Source: Termitomyces sp. T153
Taxonomy: Eukaryota; Basidiomycota; Agaricomycetes; Agaricales; Lyophyllaceae
Assembly (NCBI GenBank): GCA_018296165.2
Contig: JACKQL020000002.1
Location: 2,170,001-2,234,000, forward strand
Direction of reading: 5' to 3'
DNA length: 64,000 nt
Part shown: piece after piece, positions 24,363 to 35,805 of the stretch
How positions within the stretch are numbered: position 1 is the first letter of the stretch
Layout of the letters: every line of letters begins with the position of its first letter
Translations under genes and position numbers: made by a program
The notes under the pieces: generated by a model
Seen by the model: the letters and a program-made list of their open reading frames with translations, nothing else
The model's database searches: none
Told to the model about the DNA's origin: nothing

Positions 24363-26342
24363 ATGTCTTGGAAACTCACCTCGAATGCCTTCACCATTTG
24401 CTTGTGCTATGCCCTCATTTCTCTACTGAGGACCAGTCTTCGCTTTCTGAAAGTTCGGCTCGCACTCAAGCACATTGCAGGCCCACGGCCGTCGTCCCTT
24501 CTGTGGGGAGAGGAATGGTTGCTCTATTATAGTCTTCCTGGTTCAGCATACCTTAGTTGGCACAAGGAATATGGCAAGGTTGTCAAGTTTACGGGTGCCT
24601 TTGGAGTCAGTAACGCCTGCTCAATCACACTCGTCATTACTCAAAGACTAAAGCTCTCCTATTGCAGCACCAGGTCTTGTCGATAACGGATCCTCGGGCA
24701 ATATCATTCATCATTGGGGAAAGTATCTATGCCTTTCCAAAGCCAAACGGTGTCCGAGAGTGGTTTCGCGCTACCCTTGGCGAAGGTATACTCTGGGTCG
24801 AGGGTGAGGATTCCCCGGGGCTAGGATATCCTCGGTGGCTGACGAATTTCCAGGAAAAACGGCGCACGAAAAACAGAGACGAATTCTTGCCCCTGCATTG
24901 AGGTGAGCAACCCCGGAAAGATGAAGTCTGTCGAGATTTACCGAGTCTCTTTTTGAGCCAACAATCTGTCCGAAACTTGACACATATTTTTCATGAAACT
25001 TCGTCAAAAATGGCCTCCCAGTGGGCAGTACTCTTCGACAGATGCCATGCTGACAAGATTGAAATTGAAGTTACACATTGGGCGGGACGTTTCGCGTTCG
25101 TGGTCTTACATCTCCGCGTGTATAACAATAACCGTTTCACAGACTGGACACCGTTGGCCGCGCCGCTTTTTACTATGACTTCGATTGCCTCTCGGAGGGT
25201 TCTCATTCCCTCGCGGAAGCACTGGATGGGCTGACGAACAGTGAAAATGACTCATCGTCCTTCTACATGCGAGCTCTCTTCTGGATATTCCCCTCTGTTT
25301 TGTCCATTGGAAAGAAAGGCCAGATGATACGGCTCACAAAGCGGGAACTTGGTGCTATTGCTTCGAAGATGTGGCGGGATGCCAAAATCGCTGGAGATGA
25401 AAGGGACAGGACTCTCATGGCTCTCATGCGTAATCTTCCCGTCTTAAACAAACTAATCTTCATGATATGCTGATGCAATTTGTGACAGTGAAAGCAGACA
25501 GAGCATCAGGAGTGGGCATGAAAGAGGAAGAAATCGTCTCGCAAATGCGTAGTATAATTTCAGCAGGTTACGAGACCGTTTCTGCAGTCATAGCCGTGAG
25601 TTGATCGATTTTGAAGGAACCGAAGGCGCCCAGAGTCACTGATATCCAATGAACAGTGGACTTTGTATGAACTCTCCCGTGATCAAACTCTCCAATCCAA
25701 GCTTCGGGAGGAAGTCCGCGGCGCCACTGATGCCACTTTCGATGAACTCAATTCTAAATATCCGTTGCTCGACGCGGTGTTGAAAGAGACGCTGCGACTA
25801 CATCCACCGATCCTTGAAAATCATCATGAAGCAAGTGAGACCATCATCGTCCCACTCTCCGACCCTCTTCCTGGTACTACCGAAATGCACCTTGTCATCC
25901 CCAAGGGTACCACTATCGTTATACCTCTCAATGTTATACAGACCGATGAAGATGTCTGGGGCCCCGATGCCGAACTATTCCTACCACAGCGGTGGATCGA
26001 GCGTAAGAAGACAGGCCGTGAGCTTTTAGCTTTTAGCGAAGGGTGAGTGATAGATACTAGTGCCCGAAGCTAGTAAACTGACGGTCAACTTCGATAGCCC
26101 TCGTGCATGCATCGGCAAAGCCTTCGCTTTGGTGGAAATCAAGGTAATCCTCCTTACTTTTCGTTCGAAGTGTAGTCGTATGGGTACTTACATCTCTCAC
26201 AAAGGCTCTTGTGGCAACCCTTCTCTTACAATATGCGTTTTCGTGTCCCTATGAAATCGAACCATTCCAGAGTTTCGTCATTCGACCTCGCGTCAAAGGG
26301 GAAGGGCATAGTTCCCTGCCTCTTCTTGTTCGAAAGATTTGA
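24363..26342 (+). CDS. cytochrome P450 monooxygenase
   Basis: Membrane-anchored haem-thiolate monooxygenase of unassigned substrate. Nine exons: 24363-24605, 24668-24803, 24854-24902, 24958-25095, 25143-25429, 25489-25595, 25657-26042, 26098-26143 and 26205-26342; 509 aa, every phase closes. The N-terminal TM helix lies in residues 9-25. HEKQRRILAPAL marks the C-helix region (WxxxR position). The I-helix proton-relay motif is AGYET (310-314), the K-helix ExxR is ETLR (364-367), and the haem loop FSEGPRACIG is canonical with Cys453. Apparently functional. It lies tail to tail with ERG5, but the two are from different P450 clans. Family number cannot be assigned without a search. Confidence 0.93.
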
Positions 26343-26604
26343 CTATCACAAGGGATGGAAACAATCTTTGGATTGTCGCACATGACCACACTTGATTACA
26401 AAGTCATCACTTCTATTCAGCACGAAAGTAGGCAGTGATGTAATTGTTCCGTTGTGACTGAGAGGTATATAGATTAAGAGTTCATACATCATGCTTGAGT
26501 TTACTGAATGAGTGTGCACAGTATTGAGCCCGTAGGTCAAACAGGAGATAAATATCGTGATAACGTAGTCAGGTATAGCATCCGGGCTTTTTGCGATTGA
26601 ATCC

Positions 26605-28382
26605 TCAGATATTATTGCGAGGGGAGAATCTGAGACGGCATCCATCTTTAGGGAAAAGAGTGGCAATAATCCTGGGAACAAGACATCAGAAAATACAGAA
26701 AAGAACCCAATTGCGTGTCATACTCAATTTGAGAACTCTGAGGTGTTATCTCGTGTTCGAAGTTCATTAACACAGAAGCCATAGCAAGGACCAAAACAAT
26801 GTTCATTTGGGCGTACTCGAGACCGATGCACCGGTGAGGTCCGGATCCAAAGACAATGTAGTTCTTGGGGTTCTGATTTGCCGAACCTTCGAGATCAAGC
26901 CATCGCTCAGGCAACAATCGGTCCGGCTCGGGGTACACAGAAGGATCGTGTAGAGAGTTATAGAATGAAGGAATAACCATGCTGTTTGCAGGGACAGTGT
27001 AGTCGTCCGAAATGGGGAATGCTTTTGTCGTTTTATACGGAACCTGATCGAAGTTCAACATAGCAATATAGATCAGAAGTGGAGTCAGACTGACCATAGT
27101 GACAGGAGGCATGACGCGCATGCTCTCCTTGACAAAAGCATTGAGATAAGTCATTTGCTCAATCATCTCGAGCGAGAGAGGCTTGTTGAAATCACCCTGA
27201 CGGACGGACATCTGCTCAGCACGAACCTTGGCAAGAATTTCTGGGTTGTCAATCAAATGTTGAAAACCGTAGATCAAACCACTGCTCATGGCATCCTGCG
27301 AGGCGAAGAGGAAGGAGAAGAGGACCATAGCCATCTCATGGTCGCTGAAGTCCCCCCTGCCCTTATAAGTGGGTTCATTGAGAACTTGAACCCATTCGTC
27401 CAACATACACTCGGGATCAGCACCAGAAGCCATTGCTTCTTTGCTTCGCTTAGCGGCAAGTTCCAGCCAACGTAAAGCAACCTTGCGAGCTTGAATGGCT
27501 TTGTAGACTTTGGTACCAGGAATCGCGAGGGGAAAATTGACGAGTTCAAGGGACTGGGTGATAGCCCAATATTTTTCGTTAATTTCCATAGCGGCTTCTT
27601 CCGAAATGTGTTTACCACAGAAGACGCGCAGAGATGTGTCCATATTGAGGTGACGAGCAGTCATCATGATCGGTTGAGCTTCTTCAGTTTTTGCGGCGCT
27701 CGCGAGCCATTTAGCGAAGTGTTTACGCGTAATTGCCTCCTGAATACCGACGTAGATACTACATAAAAGGCATTAGCATGCTCTGCATCAAAATCACAGA
27801 AGCTTACCCAAGTGCTCTACGCGTAAACAAACTGTTAAGTCCCCGGCGGTACGCCAAATGGTCTTTACCAGTCAAGAAAACCCTGTGTAATGTTGTTGAA
27901 CGACAATGTAACGGTAGTGGAAAAATGACTGACCAGTTCTGGGGTAACAGAATTTGCTTGGCTGAGTGTACAAGACAGGGCTCGGCATAGGTAGGAGAGT
28001 TCAAGATTTTCCGCGCAAACTCGTTGGAAGAAGCCATAACAATGAAGCTGAGAGGGCGATCAGATGAGCTCGAGTTATGGATTGTAGAAGCATACATATT
28101 GAATACACTGATCGCGCTCAGAGCACCCGAATCCCATTGTTTCTTATAGTTTTCCATAGTTGGGTGCATGGAGTCGGCAAATTTGCCAATGACAGGAATA
28201 GTCCATGTCGCGCCGGGGAGGTGACGTTTTTTGTGCCTGTATACAGTCTGCTCGAGGATAAGAAGGGACAGGACGACAGCAAGACTTGTCCAAAGCCAGG
28301 TGGCGGATGTGGTTTGGCCAGGGGAAGGGGATGCAGGTGTGGTCAAGTTGTGAAGAGTGGAGTATGATGGCGAGGACGGCAT
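26605..28382 (-). CDS. ERG5: C-22 sterol desaturase, cytochrome P450 61
   Basis: Introduces the C22-C23 double bond in ergosterol biosynthesis at the ER. Exons 28382-27934, 27882-27808, 27758-27095, 27043-26724 and 26671-26605 give 524 aa, phases closed. The N-terminal TM helix is at about residues 24-42. The I-helix shows FASQDAMSSG, typical of CYP61; the K-helix is KESMR; the haem loop is FGSGPHRCIG. The end IIATLFPKDGCRLRF is diagnostic of the family. The frame stays open to a further upstream ATG at 28571, but the start at 28382 gives the usual distance to the membrane anchor. No damage seen. Confidence 0.95.
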
Positions 28383-29358
28383 GGAGACAGCGGCGGAGGC
28401 GTCACTAAGATTGGATGACAATGGGCAGATTCCCCCGTCTGAATAGTCTGATATATAATATAATGCAACATGAACTGACTTTTTTTTCGTCAACCAATCA
28501 TATTGCGATACCAATAGGTTAGTCAGCATCACGAAATTGAGCGAAACTCCTACAATGCTTGAACGCTTCAAGTTCTCTATCCACTGAAGGCAGCCCTGAC
28601 TTTTCAGAAACCCTCTGATGCCATTTGTGTTCTAGTTTTCTCTATAATCGACGAGGGCTTAAAGACATTGGTGAACTCGAAACTTGCGGAGCTGGATGTT
28701 CTGTAAAAAATCTTTGACTTTTCGCGCAGCTTGTCCATAGCTCGATACTCTGGGAGCAGATACTGGGATGAATCGCAACTGCGTCTAAAAACTATCAAAC
28801 GAAGCATCATAACTACTTATTATAGCTGAGGTACCTAGGCCGTGACACTCCATGTACGGCATTATATTATATACTGCTGAACGTGGCAGCTCCACCCACC
28901 TTTTTTTGTCAGTTTACTGTTGTCATTCTATTATTGCGGTTTCGCCGACATCTGCATAAGACTCGGATGTTGTCAGTGGAAAGTGCTGGGATTACTAGGA
29001 TGACATGCACAGAAGATAAGCACCCTAGGAAGCTGGGAAAACTTGAATATCTTGGTCGTGGAATATGTTGTTAATTTTCTCCACAATGGATTCACAGAGC
29101 CCATCACTCAGATTCTTGCAGGTCAAACCTAAACATAGGTGATCCTGCAAATCCATCGTCTGAAATGTTTGTTCTAGTATTCTACCCGGGAGATCCATCA
29201 GGTTACAGAAGTTTCCGTGAATAAGTACTTACATGGATGCATAATCATATGACTCAACATGTACTTATGACGATGGTGACGGCCCTCACGACGTCATGGC
29301 AGTATACGCCGCTATATATGTCCCTCACTTGTTTCTGAAGCTACATAATTTTTGAAAT
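28383..29358. promoter_or_regulatory. divergent region between ERG5 and LEA-like gene
   Basis: About 975 bp between opposed starts. No supported gene. Sterol-gene regulatory sites might be expected, but I could not point to a convincing SRE. Confidence 0.35.
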
Positions 29359-29907
29359 ATGCTTAGCCCTGTCGCTTGTTCCTTCCGCTCTTCAGCGCTT
29401 CGTGCTTCATTTACGAGCTCACGTGCATTTCGTTCCACTCGGCCCGCTAAAACTGTGACAGAGAAGGTATCTGAAGTCGCAGACAAGGTACGTATACAGC
29501 GTCATGTATGCTTCTTCTTCTATGATAGGTTCAGGTCAACAAGGAAGTTGGAAAAAGGCTTGCTTCCGCGATTGAGAAGGGGGAGAAGGTAACGCAGTCA
29601 ACGAAAGAAACATTAGGTACGTCGCGTCATCAAAACTTTCCAGGTTTATGATACAAGCTCACAAGCTTACAGGCACTGCTGCGAGTAAATCAAAAGATAA
29701 AGCAGACCAGGCTATCCATGAAGCAGAACAAGTCTACGACGATGTAGGGGATCAAGCAAAGCACACGTCAAAAGCTGCCAGCCAGAAGTTGAATCAGGCA
29801 AGAGGAGTTCATCCTGATAACCCAGATTGCGTTGACCGATCGTTATTAAGACTGCAGCCAAAGCTAAAGAAGAGAAGGAAGATATCCAGAGGGAGATGAC
29901 CAAATAA
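29359..29907 (+). CDS. small LEA-like, probably mitochondrial protein
   Basis: Exons 29359-29487, 29529-29616, 29673-29806 and 29851-29907 give 135 aa, phases closed; the second acceptor may be six bases later. The first 35 residues (MLSPVACSFRSSALRASF, then SRAFRSTRPAK) are rich in Ser, Arg and Ala without acids, as in mitochondrial presequences. The remainder is a long amphipathic helix of Lys/Ala/Glu/Asp/Gln repeats such as EKVSEVADK, SKSKDKADQAIHEAEQ and TSKAASQKLNQA, resembling group-3 LEA or apolipoprotein-like helices. Such proteins protect membranes during stress. No specific family was recognised, so the role is inferred from composition. Confidence 0.75.
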
Positions 29908-30432
29908 TTACACGTGCCATATCGAAGCGCAGTGGAACGCATAAGTTCGTAGCAGTTCCGCACTGTGCCACACATATTTATTTCTTGAGAACCAATGCAT
30001 TACATTTCCATCAGGGCTCTGAATGGGCATCAAATTTGTAGCGGTTCGGTTTCTGGCACACGCATCTATATGTTGAGAACTAAAGTAGTAGATTTGCATC
30101 AGGCCTTGTAATGTGGCTTCCGAATGGGCATCATACGGACATTCAATCGTTCGTTAATTGTCATGAGGAGTTACAGAGCTCCAACGTCCGACTCTATGCG
30201 GCGCCCCGAGCGAGTGCCGCAAGTACTTATGCAACGATTGTCAAGACGAATTTACAAAATAGATATAAATGATTGATTGATCACAATTTAAACGTTGAAT
30301 CTCCGCCTAAATAGCCGTGTTAAAGCAATTTTTTCGGAACCGGCAAAGTCCCTCCAGTCAATCTTCACCCCAATAACCCACTTAACCCATTTCTGAAGGC
30401 AGTAAAACTCCCCTTCACACCAACAGAATTGC
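29908..30432. other. intergenic upstream of eIF4A
   Basis: Holds two diverged copies of a short segment (near 29950-30000 and 30035-30090; both contain a GCGGTTCGG/AGCAGTTCCG-type start followed by a cyto-rich and a TTGAGAAC motif). No gene supported. Confidence 0.3.
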
Positions 30433-31961
30433 ATGAAAGGGTAGGAATTGCGGTTGTTCCATCTTCAACGGATGTTCTGAATCGGTGCGATCACCTCTAG
30501 AGAAGAGTCCGCGCTTCAAGATGCCCCCGTAGATGAGATCGAGTCCAATTGGGACCAGGTCATTGATAGGTAGATGAATTTGAAATTCGGGCCTGTACGC
30601 GGTTCTTATATCGTTTATATAGCTTCGATAACATGGACCTTAAACCTGAGCTCCTTCGCGGCATCTATGCATACGGGTAATTTTTCATTCTCAAAATTTT
30701 TCTCGCCACCATCCTTAAATTCTGAATTTCCCAGTTTTGAACGCCCTTCTGCCATTCAACAGCGTGCAATTGTCCCTGTCGTCAAGGGTCACGATGTCAT
30801 CGCTCAAGCCCAGTCAGGAACTGGCAAAACTGCTACCTTCTCTGTTTCCATCCTTCAACGTCTGGATTCAAATTACAAGGGAACCCAGGCTCTGATTCTT
30901 GCCCCGACCCGTGAGCTTGCTCTCCAGATCCACAAGGTTGTCGTCGCTCTCGGAGACTACATGAACGTCTCTAGTCTGGCTTGTGTTGGTGGTACCGCTG
31001 TTCGTGAGGACATTGCCAGGCTCCAATCTGGTGTTCAGGTTGTCGTTGGTACTCCTGGTCGTGCCTTCGACATGATCAAGCGTGGTGCCCTCAAGACAGA
31101 TGGAATCAAAATTATGTGTCTTGATGAGGCTGACGAAATGTTGTCGCAGGGCTTCAAAGACCAGATCTACGAGGTTTTCCAGCTCCTTCCCGGTGACACT
31201 CAAGTTGCCCTGTTCTCCGCCACCATGCCCGCCGAGGTTTTGGAGGTTTCTAAAAAGTTCATGCGTGACCCTGTCCGCATTCTCGTTAAAAGAGATGAGT
31301 TGACGCTGGAAGGTATCAAGCAGTTCTACATCGCTGTTGAGAAGGAGGAATGGAAACTTGACACCCTCTGCGATCTTTACGAAACTATTACGATTACTCA
31401 AGCTGTCATTTTCTGCAACACTCGTCGAAAGGTCGATCTTCTGACCGATCAAATGCTTAGCAGGGAATTTACTGTTTCTGCCATGGTGAGTCGATTAATG
31501 GATCTCTGAAACATAACAGCGACAAATTACGTTTTTAGCACGGTGACATGGAGCAGAAGCAGCGTGAGGTGCTTATGAAAGAGTTCCGCACCGGATCTAC
31601 TCGTGTTCTCATCACCACTGATCTCCTTGCTCGGGGTATCGATGTACAGCAAGTTTCTCTGGTCATCAACTACGATCTACCTACCAACCGCGAGAACTAC
31701 ATTCATCGTATCGGTCGTGGTGGTCGTTTCGGTCGTAAGGGTGTTGCCATCAACTTCGTGACCACCAACGATGTTCCCATGCTTCGTGATATTGAACGTG
31801 AGTTCTCGGTGACCTTGTGTTGGTATCGTTGACTGACCAAGTTATGTAGAGTTTTACAATACCCAGATTGATGAGATGCCTCTTAATGTCGCGTGTGTAT
31901 TCTCATTTCATCTATCAATTCTAGTATCACTCAAGATACTTTCGACAGTGACCTTATCTAA
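30433..31961 (+). CDS. TIF1: translation initiation factor eIF4A (DEAD-box helicase)
   Basis: ATP-dependent RNA helicase of the eIF4F complex that unwinds 5' UTRs. Exons 30433-30440, 30501-30569, 30623-30676, 30735-31485, 31539-31797, 31850-31892 and 31949-31961 give 398 aa, phases closed and length typical. Motifs: FERPSAIQQ (Q motif), AQSGTGKT (I), PTRELA (Ia), TPGR, DEAD, SAT, ARGID and [13 protein letters not shown]. The C-terminus EMPLNVADLI is the eIF4A hallmark and is split by the last intron, leaving a 13-nt terminal exon. The 8-nt first exon (MKG) is the only open way I found to reach an ATG and is less certain than the rest. Confidence 0.95.
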
Positions 31962-32261
31962 TCTGGATCTTTTATACTCTTCTGAGTTAATGTCTGTACA
32001 TATCACTTGTATTCATTTTGAGGAATATAGACATGTATTCCCCTCATAAGCTATCTTTTGACATAGTTTTTCCTAGTCTCATACCACCCGTTTTGGTTGG
32101 GTGCTTATGCAAGCATAGTTTTTCTCCTCAAGAGTCTCTTTTAGGTTAAAGAGGTTAAAGAAACGATTTCAAACAGTGGAAATTCTGGATAATTTTGGAA
32201 ATTTATTTTCGCGCTATCTGAATGAGGATAAGTGCTTGTTCTAAACAACCATCCATCTACG
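31962..32261. other. intergenic between eIF4A and ATP11
   Basis: 300 bp, T-rich, 3' UTR of eIF4A and the short ATP11 promoter. No gene. Confidence 0.4.
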
Positions 32262-33423
32262 ATGCACCGTCACCTTTTGAAACAAACGCAAAACATCAAC
32301 GCTTCTCGACCTCTCAATAGATGGTTGTTTTCCGGGTCGCGTGCTAATGTAGATTATGGTTCCAAATATGCGGAAAAGTTACGTCAACGAGCCTCGGAGT
32401 GAGTCTCGCCGCGTTGCAAATCAGATTTTTGACAAAAACGCTACTTACAGAAAGGGAATGACTCTAGACGCGCTGAAAGCGAAGGTCAAGGAAGAACAAA
32501 TCGAAGAGGCGCGTCGGAAACGTGGTCTAAAAGCTGCTCAAGCAGAACACGCAGCACAGATCGCAGCCAAGGCTTCGGCGTCAAAATCCTCTCCACAAGC
32601 ACAGTCTCAAGTGGAAACTTCACTTTCAAGCGTTCGAAAGGACAGCTCGCCTGTTAAGGTGCCGTTTTGCTTGAATCCACCGCAGAGAGCTCTGGCTTAC
32701 TCGATATAGCCTTTGACGTCAATCTTGAATCTACAGAAGTTAATGGCCACGCCGCATACGCCTGATCAGATAGGTGCCCTCTGGACGGCATATCATCTTT
32801 CAAAATCAGGTGGAACAGGACGAGGATATGTATGTGCCGCTGTAACATTGGAGCTCTATAAGAAAATGGCTGGGGTTGCAGAACAGTACCCGACTTTCAT
32901 CGTACCAGTCCGCCGGAAGAAGCCTGTAACATCACCCAAGATACAGGGCGAAGAGGATGCTGCATACGAATTTTACTTTTTGCAATGGGATTTTCATGAC
33001 GTCCCACCTGTGCCGAGTGCAACCGAGGACTTGTTCGCCCCTTCGAAACCAGCTTCGGCCGGGCCAAACCCAAAAATCTCGACTATCCTTTTTACACCTC
33101 TTCAGGAATACAAGATGCGAGCTGCGTTTGCAACACCATATCTCGTTCTAACTCATTACACGGATTTGGCCCACTCGCATGGTGTCGTGCTTCTGAGAGG
33201 AGAAATCACACCAAACTCAAACTCAGCAAATGCGAGGGGCGAGGGGAATTACATGTTGACTCAAGAGGACGCGCAACTCTTATCAATGGTTGCACAGAAA
33301 TTCTACCTGTGGGACAATCAGGGTCAAGTAAGCGCAGGTGGAGAGCTCCTAAAGTGCTTCCATGAAAAACCTCAAGAATTCGAATGGGAAGAGTTATTAA
33401 AACATGCGAACTTGACTTGCTAA
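32262..33423 (+). CDS. ATP11: mitochondrial F1-ATPase assembly chaperone Atp11
   Basis: Binds free F1 beta subunits during ATP synthase assembly in the mitochondrial matrix. Exons 32262-32398, 32451-32658 and 32710-33423 give 352 aa, phases closed. The N-terminus (MHRHLLKQTQNINASRPLNR) is basic and acid-free, as for a presequence. KYAEKLRQRASEKG begins the conserved part. The ATP11 domain is clear from LNLQKLMATPHTPDQIGALW through TPYLVLTHYTDLAHSHGVVLLRGE to LSMVAQKFYL. A Ser/Ala/Gln-rich linker lies at about 90-115. No damage. Confidence 0.93.
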
Positions 33424-33459
33424 TGTATGGGTGCGTCTATGATACAATCATATGGTCAA

Positions 33460-34086
33460 TCAAGTTCTTGGAGGTGCAATCATTTTAGAACAAATGAGAG
33501 GAGCCTTCTTCACCCAATTCCTCTTCCCTATTTCATCAATGACAAATGCGGCATACCCTGCTCGCGAAAGCCATGTGTTAGTTCTCCCATCTCTAACATA
33601 TCCTGCGATCACTTCCTCCGACTCCTAATTTGTTAGAAGTGGCACTCTGACGATCGTCCGTTCTAGATTCCCACCATGTGTGCGCATGTTCTCTTCTATG
33701 GCTAGCACCTATTGCAACCCCACTAACGAGAATCGAGAACGCGAGACTGAACTTGTCGGCAGGATCTTTGATGGATATAAGACGTTGAATTTTTGTTGCA
33801 TGATATCGATGACGGTGAGATATGCGTTCGCGAGGGGGATGTCAGGGGGGTGGAGTGGCCCCTTCTTGACACCCGGCCCCAAAGCAGACAGGACAACGTC
33901 CACGTAGTCTCTGAGCTGGCTTTGAATGACGGTGATGGACGGACTAGACTTCAGGTCATTGTGAATTTTTTCGACCGATTGCACGTAAAGTACTACTTGA
34001 CAGAATTCGACGACCTTGAGCGCTCGGCGAACGAGGAGAATGCCAATAGCACCCGTTGCGCCAAGAATAAGGGATACGTATGACAA
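33460..34086 (-). pseudogene. NAD(P)-binding (NmrA-like, atypical SDR) pseudogene
   Basis: The N-terminal Rossmann segment is clear: SLILGATGAIG with a GxxGxxG nucleotide loop, then VVLSALGPG and KGPLHPPDIPLANAY. Near 33790 the frame ends shortly after FNV, while the family sequence resumes in another frame as SIKDPADKFSLAFS, with the normally intervening LIALGT-type strand missing. Later fragments RTIVRVPLLTN, GYVRDG and WVKKAPLI continue to a stop at 33460. No splice sites bridge the gap (the only candidate would be 18 nt). The loss of a strand plus frame changes indicates a dead copy of an NAD(P)H-binding PF13460-type gene. Confidence 0.7.
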
Positions 34087-34233
34087 GAAGTAACATAAAA
34101 GAGGCTGCTCCGAGCGTCAGCTTTATATAATCCGTCATTTCATCATTCACGCCAGATCATTTCCCTCGCTGCACGCGCGCGTCTAATTCATATTGTAGTT
34201 TCTACCAACCAGAAAAATCTGTTAGAAGCGAAT

Positions 34234-35010
34234 TTACGATAACGGCGCTGTCGGCCATGGCCCAGCGCGTTTCGCTTCTCTTTCTAGTTCTGCAATTGCC
34301 TCGCCTAATTCCCCTTCATCTTCCAGCACCATTGGTATAACTTCCCGTTCATATAGACGTCCAAACCGGCTGACAAGACCAGATACCTCGTCCTCCATGC
34401 GAATAACTTCAGACTGAGCTGTCTCAATGGATCCAGCGTCCACACCTTCTAATCCGCACGCTACAATCCGCTTGAACCATGAAATAGGCTCCCTCGTAAC
34501 ATTCAGCGAGAACCCATGAGACGTCAGCCGATGCCGTACTTGCACCCCAATACTACCTATTTTCGTATGGGAGTTCAGGAATACACCTGTGTGTTGTGAT
34601 GTTGTTGGCGTTATCCCATGAGCTTCTTCAAGATGTAGTTCCAGTGTTTTCTGCATGCGACAAACATAGTCTCGTGCACCTAGAGTCGGAGAATATCGCG
34701 AAAGGTCTATTAATGGATAGCCAACGATCTGTCCTGGCCCGTGGTAAGTCAACTCTCCCCCTCGTGTTGTCATCACGAAGTCCGCGCCCATGTTAGTCAA
34801 TCGCATTCGTTCGTCGCCCACAGATTCCGCTGTCTGCCTACGTCCAGCAGTATAGACAGGTCTATGTTGTAGAAGGAGGAGGACATCTTTGTGGTAATTG
34901 GTTTTTCGTTGTGATAATTGAATTCTGTGTATTTTTTCTTGCAGTGACAAAGTCTGCACATACGGTAAGGGCTGGGAAAAGAAGTGGTAGATGATTGGGG
35001 AAATTGACAT
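34234..35010 (-). CDS. LIP2: lipoyl(octanoyl) transferase
   Basis: Transfers octanoyl from acyl carrier protein to lipoyl domains such as the H protein in mitochondria. Intronless, 258 aa from the start at 35010. Conserved LipB blocks: RRQTAESVG, RGGELTYHGPGQIVGYPLID, TKIGSIGVQVR with the catalytic Lys, HGFSLNV and the catalytic Cys in RIVACGLEG. An in-frame ATG at 35118 would add 36 residues; that extension is not strongly presequence-like, so I prefer 35010, though a mitochondrial enzyme might need an extension. Intronless structure is unusual among its neighbours. Confidence 0.92.
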   Translation of the reverse strand: MSISPIIYHFFSQPLPYVQTLSLQEKIHRIQLSQRKTNYHKDVLLLLQHRPVYTAGRRQTAESVGDERMRLTNMGADFVMTTRGGELTYHGPGQIVGYPLIDLSRYSPTLGARDYVCRMQKTLELHLEEAHGITPTTSQHTGVFLNSHTKIGSIGVQVRHRLTSHGFSLNVTREPISWFKRIVACGLEGVDAGSIETAQSEVIRMEDEVSGLVSRFGRLYEREVIPMVLEDEGELGEAIAELEREAKRAGPWPTAPLS

Positions 35011-35805
35011 AGTAGCGACGATTGCGCAGCAAAGCTCCCGCTTGCATTGTACAGCAACTGCAAGAATTTGAGCAATCGTTGTATTTGCGGTTATTGATAT
35101 CAGCTGATATCTAATCACGACGGAAAAAAATAAGTCTCGAATTACTACATATAGGGAAGTCCGGAAAAATTCGGCGCTTATTTCTAGGAACAGTCACGGT
35201 TTCACTCGAGGAAATCGCCACCACCCTCCTGTTCACAAATCATCGATCTTTCGGAACAGCATATTCATGGGTCTATTTTAGAAGAAAACAACTTATCCAA
35301 ACTGCTCAAATTCTGACTTGTCACTTAGTGGAATCTAATAACACGCGTCACTTTGCCCACATTCGGAATTAGATTTCCGGAGCACCGATCATCCCGTCTC
35401 CGCGTTATGTCCTGCCCGAGTTTCTCCCGATGTAATAACTGTTTATCTAGTCTATGTATGTATTTTGAATATATATTTGATTTGAGACCATCTTCGATTG
35501 ATAAATCTTGACCCACCCTTTTTGATATGTTGGAAGATATCTCTTGGTCGCCGAAAATTCTACTGTCAAATTCTCCACTCTTAATGAGAACTATGTAGTA
35601 TTGATGTACAATTATGTACAGCGGTAACACCGCCATGACACAAGTCGTGCGCAACGTGGCAGAACATTTTTTCTCATAATATCAAGCACCATATACATGA
35701 ATTTGACTTTTATCTTGGATCCTACAACACAAATTTGACCAGAAAGTCACGACGTACTAGCGTGTAACTGCAAAATACGGCATAGCCGTAGGTATGAGAT
35801 CTAGC
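35011..35805. other. intergenic upstream of LIP2
   Basis: AT-rich, no supported gene. Confidence 0.35.

Noticed and set aside
26672..26723. An apparent 25-nt intron at the end of ERG5
   Set aside because: A donor 27 bases further upstream gives a normal 52-bp intron and the expected family sequence.
30868..31452. 194-codon antisense frame in eIF4A
   Set aside because: Shadow of the strongly codon-biased eIF4A exon.
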